Shown piece after piece: positions 24,100-32,522 of a stretch of DNA of 64,000 nucleotides. The translations under genes and the position numbers were made by a program. How positions within the stretch are numbered: position 1 is the stretch's first letter; the number at the start of each line of letters is the position of its first letter. Below the pieces are notes generated by a model that had not been told where the DNA came from, made no database searches, and saw only the letters and a list, made by a program, of their open reading frames with translations. Source of the stretch: Lysinimonas soli (GTDB lineage: Bacteria; Actinomycetota; Actinomycetes; Actinomycetales; Microbacteriaceae); contig NZ_JBHSMG010000001.1 in NCBI RefSeq assembly GCF_042655435.1, positions 496,001 through 560,000 on the forward strand, read 5' to 3'.

Positions 24100-24102
24100 G
24101 CC

Positions 24103-24555
24103 GTGCCTGCGTTCGACGGGGCCCTCCGGCGGTCGGCCAGGGGCGCTCGTCGGCGGGCGGCCGGGTGGCGGCACCGGGTCGTCGATGACCGCGGCTCCGC
24201 GGTGGCGGAGTTCACGATGGTCGGCGCCCTGCTCACCGTGCTGACCCTCTCGGTGCTGCAGCTCGGGCTCGCGCTGCACATCCGCAACACCGTGCAGGAT
24301 GCCGCGGCCGAGGGAGCGCGGTTCGCCGCCCTGGCCGACAACACGCCCGCCGACGGGGTGCGCCGCACCTCCGAGCTCATCGCCCTCGCGATCGGCGGCG
24401 ACTTCGCCCAGGACGTGACCGTGAGCCAGGGCGCCTGGCGGGGGCATCCGGCCGTGACGGTCACCGTGCGCGCCCGGCTGCCGGTGATGGGGCTCATCGG
24501 CGTCGACGGAGGACTGGAGGTGGCGGGCCATGCCGCGATCGAGACGCTGGACTGA
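24103..24555 (+). CDS. TadE-like minor pseudopilin
   Basis: A 150-residue protein. An Arg-rich leader is followed by DDRGSAVAEFTMVGALLTVLTLSVLQLGLALHIRNTVQDAAAEGARFAA, the TadE signature with the E five residues after the glycine, as in pseudopilins cut by a TadV-type peptidase. The C-terminal part is beta-rich and extracytoplasmic. GTG 24103 is three bases after the flp-like stop. No prepilin peptidase gene lies within this window. Confidence 0.85.
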   Translation: MPAFDGALRRSARGARRRAAGWRHRVVDDRGSAVAEFTMVGALLTVLTLSVLQLGLALHIRNTVQDAAAEGARFAALADNTPADGVRRTSELIALAIGGDFAQDVTVSQGAWRGHPAVTVTVRARLPVMGLIGVDGGLEVAGHAAIETLD

Positions 24556-25045
24556 CGGGCCGGGCGTCGCGGTCAGTATCGGTCGCCGCATCCACCCGAT
24601 CCTCGCTGCGTCGCACTCCGAGCGCGGATCGGCGTCGCTCGAGTTCATCACCGTGGGCGTGCTGCTGCTCGTGCCCACCGTCTATCTCGTGCTGACCCTG
24701 TCGGCCCTCGAGAACGCCGCCTTCGGGGTCGAGGGAGCCGCCCGTCAGGCCTCCCGGGTCTACGTGCAATCGGCCGACGGCGACGATGCCGAGGCGTCCG
24801 CCCGCGCGGCGATCGCCGTGACCCTGGCCGACTACGGACTCGATGCCGATCACGCGACCGTCGAGGTGAGCTGCCGCCCCGATCCGGCCGACTGCCTCAC
24901 CCGGCGGGGCTTCGTGACGATCGCCGTCTCGGCGACCGTGCCGCTGCCGCTGGTCCCTCCGGTGCTCACCCTGAATCTGCCCGCCGGTATCCCCGTGCAC
25001 GCGGTCGCGAGCGAGCAGGTCTCCCGGTTCTGGGGCGCGAAGTGA
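24530..25045 (+). CDS. TadE/TadF-like minor pseudopilin
   Basis: A 171-residue protein with SERGSASLEFITVGVLLLVPTVYLVLTLSALENAAFGVEGAARQASR at about residues 30-75, the same G-x4-E helix type as the gene before. A Cys pair occurs in VSCRPDPADCL. The ATG start overlaps tadE by 26 bases; an internal GTG (VAVSIGRR) would reduce the overlap and is a possible alternative. The stop overlaps the next gene by four bases. Confidence 0.82.
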   Translation: MPRSRRWTDGPGVAVSIGRRIHPILAASHSERGSASLEFITVGVLLLVPTVYLVLTLSALENAAFGVEGAARQASRVYVQSADGDDAEASARAAIAVTLADYGLDADHATVEVSCRPDPADCLTRRGFVTIAVSATVPLPLVPPVLTLNLPAGIPVHAVASEQVSRFWGAK

Positions 25046-25503
25046 GGGTGGCGGCTCGCGGGCGGATCGAGCGGCGCCTGGCCGACGACACCGGATCGAC
25101 CCTGCCGCTCGTCGTCTTCTACGGCTTCCTGGGCCTGGCCCTCGTGCTGATCGTCGCGGCGGCGAGCTCGCTCTACCTGGAGCGCAAGCGCCTGTTCACC
25201 CTCGCCGACGGCGCCGCGCTGGTCGGGGCGGAGTCGTTCCAGCTCGACGCCGTGTCGTTCGGCTCGCACGGGCCTCGTCCGGTGCTGCAGCCGGGGGAGG
25301 TGCGCGCGGCGGTCGCGAGCTACCTGGCGGGCAACCCGATGGACGAGTTCGACGCCCTCGTGGTCGAGCGGGCGACGACCGTCGACGGCGAGAGCGCGAC
25401 CGTGACCATCTCGGCGGTCTGGCATCCCCCGGTGGTCACCGTGTTCGTGCCCGAGGGGATGCGCATCGAGGCGACGGCCGTGGCGCGCTCGGTCTTCGGC
25501 TGA
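25042..25503 (+). CDS. TadG-like/Rv3654c-type pilus-associated protein
   Basis: A 153-residue protein with DDTGSTLPLVVFYGFLGLALVLIVAAASSLYLERKRLFTLADGAALVGAE near the N-terminus. This matches the short Flp-like tail-less TadG type found after tadE and tadF in actinobacterial clusters next to helicase genes. The remaining 85 residues are extracytoplasmic. GTG 25042 overlaps the previous stop (GTGA). It is the last gene of the second tad block. Confidence 0.8.
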   Translation: MRVAARGRIERRLADDTGSTLPLVVFYGFLGLALVLIVAAASSLYLERKRLFTLADGAALVGAESFQLDAVSFGSHGPRPVLQPGEVRAAVASYLAGNPMDEFDALVVERATTVDGESATVTISAVWHPPVVTVFVPEGMRIEATAVARSVFG

Positions 25504-25538
25504 GCGGGGGATCGCCCGAACGGAGCTATCCTCGGGCC

Positions 25539-26144
25539 ATGGGGGCCGAGGCGATCTACGTGCGGATCGCCATCCGGGCGCCTCTCGAGCGGGTCTGGGA
25601 GCTCACCCAGACCCCTGAGCTGCACAGCCGGTGGGACCTCCGGTTCAACTCGATCGTCCCCACCGAGACACTGCCGTCCGGGGGTTACCGCTTCCGGTAC
25701 GAGCGCACCATGCCGTTGCACACCATCCGCGGCACCGGCACCTCGATCGGCGAGCGACGCAGGCCCGACGGGACTCGCACCTCGGCGCTCCGCTTCGACA
25801 CCGGCGACCGACTGTCACCATTGGGGAACGGTCGCGGCTACTGGCGCTACGAACCGCACGGCGACGGCACCGTCTTCATCACGGGCTATCAGTACGCGGC
25901 GAACTGGGGAGTGCTCGATCGTCTCGGCGTGCGTCGTCTCGTCGGCTGGATGACCGCTTGGAGTTTCGACCGGCTGCGCATCTGGGCCGAGACCGGCGTC
26001 GAACCCGAGCGCTGGCCCGTGTGGTCGGCGTTGCGATTCTGGAGCGCGGGGCGGCCGCGCGCGTCCCGGTGCGAGCGCCGCGCGCCCGGACGCGATGCGA
26101 TGGCCGACGCGCCGGCGACTCTCGATGGTCTCGAGGCCCCGTGA
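25539..26144 (+). CDS. SRPBCC (START-like) family protein
   Basis: A 201-residue protein whose first 145 residues form a lipid/ligand-binding helix-grip fold: VRIAIRAPLERVWELTQTPELHSRWDLRFNSI is the family's opening, and GRGYWRYEPHGDGTVFITGYQY follows. The C-terminal 45 residues are Arg-rich and probably disordered. A TATCCT box 6 bases before the ATG suggests leaderless transcription. Its stop overlaps the DUF4166 gene by four bases, so the pair likely works together, on an unknown ligand. Confidence 0.82.
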   Translation: MGAEAIYVRIAIRAPLERVWELTQTPELHSRWDLRFNSIVPTETLPSGGYRFRYERTMPLHTIRGTGTSIGERRRPDGTRTSALRFDTGDRLSPLGNGRGYWRYEPHGDGTVFITGYQYAANWGVLDRLGVRRLVGWMTAWSFDRLRIWAETGVEPERWPVWSALRFWSAGRPRASRCERRAPGRDAMADAPATLDGLEAP

Positions 26145-26818
26145 CGTCGGTGTTCGAACGCGCGATGGGCGCCGATTTCGCCCGGTTGCACCCGATGCTG
26201 CAGCGTCGCTTCGGTGTGGGGCTCGAGGCCGGCTACGCCTGCGTCGGCACGGGAACCATGAAGCGGATCCGGCGCGGGCCGTGGTGGACCGTGCCGTTCC
26301 TCCAGATCGGCCGCCTGCGCAACATCCTGGTACCGGACCAGGGCACCGACGTGCCGTTCCGGATCGAGAACTATCCGTATCGGGACGAGCTCGGTCGCGA
26401 GACGGTCACCTTCGTGCGCGAATACCGGATCGGCGTCCGCGAACGTCGTTTCGACGCGACCATGATCTTCAGCGAACGACGCGGCGGGATCGTCGACTAT
26501 CTCGGCACGCACCAGCATCTCGCGGTCGACCTGGCGCTGGCGGTGGACGACGACGGATCGCTGCACCTCAGATCGGATGCGCAGCGCTTCTACGAAGGGC
26601 CCCTCGTCGCCTTCCGCTTCCCGATGCTGTTCAGCGGGCGGGCCGAGCTTCATGAGCGGTTCGATGACGCGGTCGGCGTGTACCGAATCCGTCTCGAGGT
26701 GCGCAACCGGGTCTTCGGATTCCTGTTCGGCTACGAAGGCGAGTTCCGGTGCGAGTTCCCCGAGGCGCACGACGCACCGGCCCGCCTCAAGCCGGTGCGG
26801 ACCGAGGCTCGGGAGTAG
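26141..26818 (+). CDS. DUF4166 domain protein
   Basis: A 225-residue protein that begins VTSVFERAMGADFARLHPMLQRRFGV, the DUF4166 signature, and later has REYRIGVRERRFDATMIFS, DYLGTHQHLAVDLALAVDDDGSLHLRSDAQRFY and GYEGEFRCEF. DUF4166 is often found beside or fused to SDR or START-like proteins; its activity is unknown. The GTG start overlaps the SRPBCC stop. The 3' end overlaps the convergent MFS gene by 32 bases. Confidence 0.85.
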   Translation: MTSVFERAMGADFARLHPMLQRRFGVGLEAGYACVGTGTMKRIRRGPWWTVPFLQIGRLRNILVPDQGTDVPFRIENYPYRDELGRETVTFVREYRIGVRERRFDATMIFSERRGGIVDYLGTHQHLAVDLALAVDDDGSLHLRSDAQRFYEGPLVAFRFPMLFSGRAELHERFDDAVGVYRIRLEVRNRVFGFLFGYEGEFRCEFPEAHDAPARLKPVRTEARE

Positions 26819-28073
26819 CGCCCCGCCGCCCCGAATAGCGCGGCACGAACACGCGCAGCACGATCGCGCCCGCGAGGCCGAGCACGCCCAGAGCGCCGGC
26901 GGCGAACGGCAGCGAGACGAGCGCCGTGAGTCCCGACACGATGAGGGGCGCGGCCGCGCCACCCGCGTCGTTGGTGAAGCGCCAGGCGCCGAGGAAGGGG
27001 GCCGGATGTCGTGGATCGGCCAGGTCGGCCCCCAAGGTCATGAGAATCCCGGCCCCGATCCCGTTGGCGAGCGAGAGGAACATCGCGATCCCGATGAACC
27101 ACCACACCGGTCCCGGCAGGAAGGCCGTGAACGCGAGCGCGAGATGGCCGATGCCGAGCCCGATCATCGACGGGACGGCCGTCCACAGCCGGCCGAAGCG
27201 ATCCATGATCCACCCGCCGGCGAAGAACAATGAGAAGTCGACGGCGCCCGCGATGCCGATGATGATCGAGGTCTGCGTCTCGTGCAGGCCGATGCTGACG
27301 GCCCAGAGCGGCAACAGCACCTGGCGCGAGGCGCGGAGCGCCGCGACCATCGTCGAGCCGAGGCCGAGGGTGAGCAGCACCTTCCGGTAGGCGCGGATCG
27401 TGCGAAACAGCCCGTGCGCCTCGTCGCCGACCTCGCGCTCGCCCGCCGTCTCGTGGCGCCCGGCCGACGCGCGATCGGCGGTGGCACCGAAGGTCTTCTC
27501 GGGGTCGGCCAGCACGATCAGCACGACCGCCGCGGCGAGGCAGCAGGCGACGTGGATCCAGAACGCGCTCGCCGCCGAACCCGTGAGCTGGATGATGGCC
27601 GCGCCCAGGAACGGGCCGACCAGGTAGCCGAAGCGGAAGGTCCCGCCGAGCGTCGACAGCGCCCGTGCCCGATACCGCTGGGGAACGAAGCTCGTCATGA
27701 ACGCGTGCCGCGCGAGTGCGAACACCGCCGTCGCGATTCCGACGACGAGGATGCCGAGGGCCAGCACCCACGGGTTCGGCGCGAGCAGGGCGGTGAACAG
27801 CCCGAGCACCGAGAGGCCCGAGGCCGCGATCATGGCCGTGCGTTCGCCGATCCGGGCGATGACCGCACCGCTCGGGATGTCGCCGATCAGCTCGCCGACC
27901 ACGAGCATGCCCGAGACGAACCCCGCGATCGCGAGCGTCGCCCCGACGTTGCCGGCCACGACCGGGATCACCGGGATGACGGCTCCCTCGCCGATCGAGA
28001 ACAGCACGGTGGGCAGCAGGGCGGCGAGGGCGACGGACCGCCAGCGAAAGGGTGTCTCGGCGGCGGTACTCAT
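26787..28073 (-). CDS. MFS transporter, drug-efflux-like
   Basis: A 428-residue membrane protein with twelve predicted helices. Motif A-like residues occur in GELIGDIPSGAVIARIGERTAM between TM2 and TM3, and the mirrored loop is AGGWIMDRFGRLWT after TM8. Two cytoplasmic halves are joined by a charged linker (residues about 195-230). It resembles proton-driven multidrug exporters, but the substrate is not readable from sequence. I chose ATG 28073 (MSTAAETPFRWRS); an upstream extension is Arg-rich and unlike the family. It is divergent from prfB. Confidence 0.88.
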   Translation of the reverse strand: MSTAAETPFRWRSVALAALLPTVLFSIGEGAVIPVIPVVAGNVGATLAIAGFVSGMLVVGELIGDIPSGAVIARIGERTAMIAASGLSVLGLFTALLAPNPWVLALGILVVGIATAVFALARHAFMTSFVPQRYRARALSTLGGTFRFGYLVGPFLGAAIIQLTGSAASAFWIHVACCLAAAVVLIVLADPEKTFGATADRASAGRHETAGEREVGDEAHGLFRTIRAYRKVLLTLGLGSTMVAALRASRQVLLPLWAVSIGLHETQTSIIIGIAGAVDFSLFFAGGWIMDRFGRLWTAVPSMIGLGIGHLALAFTAFLPGPVWWFIGIAMFLSLANGIGAGILMTLGADLADPRHPAPFLGAWRFTNDAGGAAAPLIVSGLTALVSLPFAAGALGVLGLAGAIVLRVFVPRYSGRRGATPEPRSAPA

Positions 28074-28190
28074 GGCTCGTGAAACGTTACCCCGCCCGCT
28101 CCGCCGGGCCGTGCTCCGCCGCCGCGCTCGGTCGGCGGTCGTGCCGGCCGCCGGTGACATCTCCGGGGCGCCGGTAGACTCGCTCCCGCC

Positions 28191-29300
28191 ATGATCGATC
28201 TCGACCTCAGCGACCAGATCGCGACCCTGCGACAGACCTTCTCCGACATCCGCAGCGTCGTGGGCGTCGACAAGCTCGAGGCCGAGATCGCCGAGCTCAG
28301 CGCGCAGGCCGGCGCCCCCGACCTCTGGGACGACCCTGAGGCCGCGCAGAAGGTGACCAGCGCGCTCAGCCACCGGCAGACCGAGCTGGCGAGGATCGAG
28401 AGCCTGCAGCGCCGGCTCGACGACCTCGAGGTGCTCATCCAGATGGCCAACGAGGGCGACGACGCCGAGAGCGCCGAAGAGGCCAAGGCCGAGCTCGTCT
28501 CACTGCAGAAGAACCTCGGCGAACTCGAGGTCACCACGCTGCTGAACGGCGAGTACGACAACCGGCCGGCGGTCGTGACGATCCGGGCGGGAGCCGGGGG
28601 AGTGGATGCCGCCGACTTCGCCGAGATGCTGCTGCGCATGTACCTGCGCTGGGCCGAGAAGCACAAGTACCCCGTCACCGTGATGGACATCAGCTACGCC
28701 GAAGAGGCCGGCATCAAGAGCGCGACCTTCGAGGTGGATGCCCCGCACGCGTTCGGCACGCTGAGCGTCGAGGCCGGAACGCACCGCCTGGTGCGCATGT
28801 CGCCGTTCGGCGCGGCGGGCAAGCGCCAGACGAGCTTCGCGGCCGTCGAGGTCATCCCGCTGATGGAGGAGACCGAGTCGATCGAGATCCCGGAATCCGA
28901 CATCCGCGTCGACGTCTTCCGCTCGAGCGGACCGGGCGGGCAATCCGTCAACACGACCGACTCCGCGGTGCGCATCACCCACCTCCCGACCGGAACCGTC
29001 GTCTCGATGCAGAACGAGAAGTCGCAGATCCAGAACCGCGCCGCGGCCCTTCGCGTTCTGCAGTCCCGCCTCCTGATCCTGCAGAAGGAGGCGGAGGCCG
29101 CCACCAAGAAGGAACTGGCCGGCACCATCACGGCGAGCTGGGGCGACCAGATGCGAAGCTACGTGCTCGCGCCCTACCAGATGGTCAAGGACCTGCGCAC
29201 CGACTACGAGGTCAACAACCCGACGGCCGTGTTCGACGGCGATCTGGACGGCTTCATCAACGCGGGCATCCGCTGGCGCAAGCGCGACATCGAGGAGTAG
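28191..29300 (+). CDS. prfB: peptide chain release factor 2
   Basis: Recognises UGA and UAA stops. The 369-residue protein has the codon-recognition tripeptide SPF (VRMSPFGAAGKRQTSF) and the peptidyl-tRNA hydrolysis motif GGQ (RSSGPGGQSVNTTDSAVRITHLPTG). The reading frame is continuous from ATG, so the programmed frameshift near codon 25 known from E. coli prfB is absent. A TAGACT box 10 bases before the ATG indicates a very short or absent leader. The next conserved genes are ftsE, ftsX and smpB, the usual actinobacterial order, here separated by an HNH gene and a DUF2255 gene. Confidence 0.97.
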   Translation: MIDLDLSDQIATLRQTFSDIRSVVGVDKLEAEIAELSAQAGAPDLWDDPEAAQKVTSALSHRQTELARIESLQRRLDDLEVLIQMANEGDDAESAEEAKAELVSLQKNLGELEVTTLLNGEYDNRPAVVTIRAGAGGVDAADFAEMLLRMYLRWAEKHKYPVTVMDISYAEEAGIKSATFEVDAPHAFGTLSVEAGTHRLVRMSPFGAAGKRQTSFAAVEVIPLMEETESIEIPESDIRVDVFRSSGPGGQSVNTTDSAVRITHLPTGTVVSMQNEKSQIQNRAAALRVLQSRLLILQKEAEAATKKELAGTITASWGDQMRSYVLAPYQMVKDLRTDYEVNNPTAVFDGDLDGFINAGIRWRKRDIEE

Positions 29301-29400
29301 GCGGGTGGGGCGTCGTGCCCCCTCATGCGGCGGACGCGCCCGGTCGGCCGTGCTTGCTCCTGTCCGCATTGCCTCCTCATCGTCCGCGTGCCTCTCGCCC

Positions 29401-29494
29401 ACAGGCCGCTCCTCCTCCTCTGCTCTCTTTCTCTCTTCCTCTCCCTCCCGTCCTTCTTCCTCCTCTCCCGTCCTCCCGTCGTCCTCTCCTCCAC
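29401..29494. repeat. polypyrimidine (minus: polypurine) tract
   Basis: About 90 bases consisting almost only of C and T, built from irregular TCCTC, CTCTT and CCCGTC units. It lies between prfB and the DUF222-HNH gene, in the 256-base interval 29301-29556 that holds no convincing gene. Its bias is strand-specific and unlike any other stretch here. Confidence 0.8.
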
Positions 29495-29516
29495 AAGGCG
29501 ACTTCCGCGAAGATCT

Positions 29517-29528
29517 TGTACTAGTACA
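29517..29528. promoter_or_regulatory. 12-bp perfect palindrome before the DUF222-HNH gene
   Basis: TGTACTAGTACA is a perfect inverted repeat, framed by GAAGAT on the left and ATCTTC on the right (the outer arms are one base off-centre). It starts 40 bases before the ATG in an unusually AT-rich patch and may be an operator. Confidence 0.5.
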
Positions 29529-29556
29529 TATCTTCGAAACTTGGGAGAATGGACGC

Positions 29557-30867
29557 ATGTCCGCTCCCGCATTTCATGAGTTCTCGGTGAGTACGGCGCG
29601 GGCGCTCTCCGATAGCGATCTGATGCAAGCCCAGCGTGCGGTTGCCGAGGTGCGCCGGCGAGTGGATGCCTCTGCCGCCGTTCTCGCCGCAGAGCTCGCC
29701 TACCGATCGCGCCGAGACCTCGGCTATGAGGGCCTCGCCCAGAAGCTCGGAGCGCGCACGCCCGAGAAGCTCGTGCAGCGACTCACCGGATCGACCGCGA
29801 GAGAAGCGCACGTCATGGTGCGGGTCGGGGCTCTGATGTCCGAGGAGTCGCCGCTCGGAGCGGTGGGGGTGGCCGTGACCGAGGGCGCCCTCTCGGTTGA
29901 CGCGGCCGGCGCGATCCAGGCGGGGTTGGGGGCGTTGGACGGGGTTCCGGTCGAGAAGGTCGCCGATGCGGCGCGTGAGCTGCTCGTTCAGACCGAGGTG
30001 CTCACTGTCGAGCAGCTGGCGGCGCGAGCGCGCGAGCTCGCCGCAGAACTCGATGAGCACCGTGTCGCCGATCGCGAAGAGCGTCTGCGCGAGCAGCGCT
30101 ACCTTCGGCTGTCCCGGCAGTCGGATGGCATGACCCGGCTCACCGGCCTTCTCGATCCGGAGTCAGCCGCGACGGTGGCGGCCGCGTTCGACGCCGCAAC
30201 GTCACCTCGCCGCGGTGGGCCGCGCTTCGTCGACCCGACCGCGGCGGCGCACGCCGAGGAGCTGCTTCGCGATCCCCGAACCACCGAGCAGATCGGTCTC
30301 GATGCGATCGTGGAACTGCTCCGGATCGGCGTGGCGGCTGATCCGGCAACCGTGGTCGGCGCTCGACAGCCCGCGGTGCAGGTGCTCATCGCAGAACGTG
30401 ACCTTCGTCGTCGCTCCGGTGTCGGGGCGATCGAGGGCCAGGCAGCCCTGATCGGCATCGACACGGTCGAGCGGCACGTCTGCGAAGGCGGTGTCGTGCC
30501 GGTGCTCTTCGACAGTGACGGCCAGGTCGTGAATGTCGGGCGGGAGCAGCGACGCTTCACACGGCGCCAGCGCATCGGGCTGGCTGCCCGCGACGGGGGA
30601 TGCCGGTTTCCCGAGTGCGATCGACCACCGGCCTGGTGCGAGGCTCATCACATCGAGGAATGGCACCGAGATCACGGCCGCACCGACATCGCCGACGGCG
30701 TGCTCCTGTGTCGCTTTCACCATCTCCTCGTGCACAACAACGGGTGGAAGGTCAACCGCAGCCGTGGGGACTACTCGATCGTGCCGCCGCGGTCGGCGGA
30801 TCCGAGTCAGAGACCGATTCCGGCGCCGCCGAACAGTGTCGTCGCCCGGCGACTGCTCACCGGCTGA
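29557..30867 (+). CDS. DUF222 and HNH-endonuclease domain protein (13E12-repeat-like)
   Basis: A 436-residue protein: N-terminal DUF222 region (residues about 10-300, with RDLGYEGLAQKLGARTPEKLVQRLTG and LDPESAATVAAAFD) and a C-terminal HNH nuclease motif, GGCRFPECDRPPAWCEAHHIEEWH ... LLCRFHHLLVH. The cysteines may hold a zinc ion. These proteins are multicopy in many actinobacteria and resemble the mycobacterial 13E12 family; their role is unknown. ATG 29557 follows a GGGAG site; an open extension upstream is only Ser/Pro-rich translation of the polypyrimidine tract. Codon use is less GC-biased than in flanking genes, which hints at transfer. Confidence 0.88.
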   Translation: MSAPAFHEFSVSTARALSDSDLMQAQRAVAEVRRRVDASAAVLAAELAYRSRRDLGYEGLAQKLGARTPEKLVQRLTGSTAREAHVMVRVGALMSEESPLGAVGVAVTEGALSVDAAGAIQAGLGALDGVPVEKVADAARELLVQTEVLTVEQLAARARELAAELDEHRVADREERLREQRYLRLSRQSDGMTRLTGLLDPESAATVAAAFDAATSPRRGGPRFVDPTAAAHAEELLRDPRTTEQIGLDAIVELLRIGVAADPATVVGARQPAVQVLIAERDLRRRSGVGAIEGQAALIGIDTVERHVCEGGVVPVLFDSDGQVVNVGREQRRFTRRQRIGLAARDGGCRFPECDRPPAWCEAHHIEEWHRDHGRTDIADGVLLCRFHHLLVHNNGWKVNRSRGDYSIVPPRSADPSQRPIPAPPNSVVARRLLTG

Positions 30868-30940
30868 CGCTGCTCATCTGCTCAGGCCCAGCTGCTGCCC
30901 ATCCGCCAAAGGGCGAAAGGGGGCACGAGTGCATCGCGTC

Positions 30941-31306
30941 TCAGCGGATGGGAAAGAGCTCGAGAGTCGTGCCTCGCGCCAACGGCAGGTTCATCTGAAC
31001 GGCGTACTCCGGCGGGTACTTCGCCAAGAATGCCGCATCGACCAGCTCATCGACGTCGTGCGAATCCTGCAGCGCCACCGCCACGTCGATCTCGCCCCCC
31101 GCGATGTGAGCGCGATGCGTCCGCAGCGCGTCTCGATACCAGACGGCATTCGGGCCCTTCCACGAGCGGACGAACACGCGGCCGTCGATCTCGAGCACCC
31201 AGACCAACCTGCCGGGGTGTTCCGCGCCGCCGGAGGGAGCCGGTGTGATCAGGATCTCCACGACATCGTGCAGGCGGGTCAACTCGGCGGTGTTCCACTC
31301 GGTCAT
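30941..31306 (-). CDS. DUF2255 family protein
   Basis: A 121-residue protein beginning MTEWNTAELTRLHDVVEI. RLVWVLEIDGRVFVRSWKGPNAVWYRDAL is the recognisable DUF2255 core, of the flavin/F420-like split-barrel type. Function unknown. ATG 31306 was chosen from the conserved N-terminus; the longer frame upstream overlaps the ftsE promoter and gene. It is convergent with the HNH gene and divergent from ftsE. Confidence 0.82.
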   Translation of the reverse strand: MTEWNTAELTRLHDVVEILITPAPSGGAEHPGRLVWVLEIDGRVFVRSWKGPNAVWYRDALRTHRAHIAGGEIDVAVALQDSHDVDELVDAAFLAKYPPEYAVQMNLPLARGTTLELFPIR

Positions 31307-31424
31307 GCGATCAGCGTAGACGGGAGGTCCGGCCGTCCCCCGTGCGGGTTGACGTTTCTGGGAGTCTCGGGGCGGAGAGTGTCGCAACCGGCCTCTCATC
31401 GCACGGTGCCTAGCCTGTAACACG

Positions 31425-32522
31425 ATGATTCGCTTCGACCAGGTCAGCAAGATGTACTCCGGGACCAGCCGTCCCGCCCTCAACAGCGTCGACCTCGAAA
31501 TCCTCAAAGGGGAGTTCGTCTTCCTCGTCGGAGCCTCGGGCTCGGGCAAGTCGAGCTTCCTGCGGTTGGTGCTCAAAGAGGAGCGACCCTCCAAGGGCAA
31601 GATCCACGTGCTCGGTCAGGAGCTCAACACGCTCCCGAGCCGCAAGGTCCCGTACTTCCGGCGCAGCCTCGGGGTGGTCTTCCAGGACTTCCGGCTGCTG
31701 CCGCAGAAGACCGTGTTCGACAACGTCGCGTTCACGCTCCAGGTGATCGGCAAGAGCAAGGGCTTCATTCAAGAGGCCGTGCCCGACGTGCTCAAGATGG
31801 TCGGACTCGGCGGAAAACAGGGTCGGTATCCGCACGAGCTGTCCGGCGGTGAGCAGCAGCGCGTCGCGATCGCCCGGGCCATCGTCAACAAGCCCGCCAT
31901 CCTGCTGGCCGACGAGCCGACCGGGAACCTCGACCCGGCGACGAGTGCCGGCATCATGAGCCTGTTGTCGACGATCAACGCGAACGGGACCACCGTGATC
32001 ATGGCGACCCACGACTCCGGCATCGTCGATCAGATGAAGCGTCGCGTGATCGAACTGATCAGCGGCCAGGTCGTCCGCGACGAGCGGGCGGGCGGATACC
32101 AGACCCAGGCGATCCCGGTGCAGAAGTTCGACATGACCGGCGGCCTCGGCAGCCGGACGTCTCTGGCGACCGCCCGGCCGCCGGCCCCCGAGACCAAGGT
32201 CGAGCCCGCCGCCAGCCCGTTCGAGCCCGCGGCCGGCACCGACTCGATCGAGATTCCGGTGGCTCCGCGGACCGTCGCACCCGCCCCGCGCCTCGCGCCG
32301 GAATCCGGCCATCCGACCTCCACCCCCTCGTGGGTTCCCGTGCCCAAGCGCGACACGCCGCCTGCCGCCGCGGCGGCTCCCGCAGTCGCGCCGACACCTG
32401 CCGCCCCCGCCGCCGCGCCGGCATCCGTCACCCCCGTCGAGGCCCGCGACGAGCAGCCCGAGACCCCGCCGGCTCTCAACGCCCCACCGCCCGCCCTCAA
32501 CGAACCGGGACGCCGCGCATGA
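31425..32522 (+). CDS. ftsE: cell-division ABC ATPase FtsE with long Pro/Ala-rich tail
   Basis: Cytoplasmic ATPase that, with FtsX, activates septal peptidoglycan hydrolases. The first 225 residues are a complete ATPase: Walker A GASGSGKSS, Q-loop VVFQDFRLL, signature LSGGEQQR, Walker B ILLADEPTGNLDP and the H-switch ATHD. FtsE is usually about 220-230 residues; here about 135 extra residues, rich in Pro, Ala and Glu, follow. A TAGCCT box 8 bases before the ATG suggests a leaderless mRNA. The stop overlaps ftsX (ATGA). Confidence 0.95.
   Translation: MIRFDQVSKMYSGTSRPALNSVDLEILKGEFVFLVGASGSGKSSFLRLVLKEERPSKGKIHVLGQELNTLPSRKVPYFRRSLGVVFQDFRLLPQKTVFDNVAFTLQVIGKSKGFIQEAVPDVLKMVGLGGKQGRYPHELSGGEQQRVAIARAIVNKPAILLADEPTGNLDPATSAGIMSLLSTINANGTTVIMATHDSGIVDQMKRRVIELISGQVVRDERAGGYQTQAIPVQKFDMTGGLGSRTSLATARPPAPETKVEPAASPFEPAAGTDSIEIPVAPRTVAPAPRLAPESGHPTSTPSWVPVPKRDTPPAAAAAPAVAPTPAAPAAAPASVTPVEARDEQPETPPALNAPPPALNEPGRRA

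Noticed and set aside
29305..29556. N-terminal extension of the DUF222-HNH protein
   Set aside because: It is Ser/Pro low-complexity translation of the polypyrimidine tract; ATG 29557 has a ribosome site and starts the family-like sequence.
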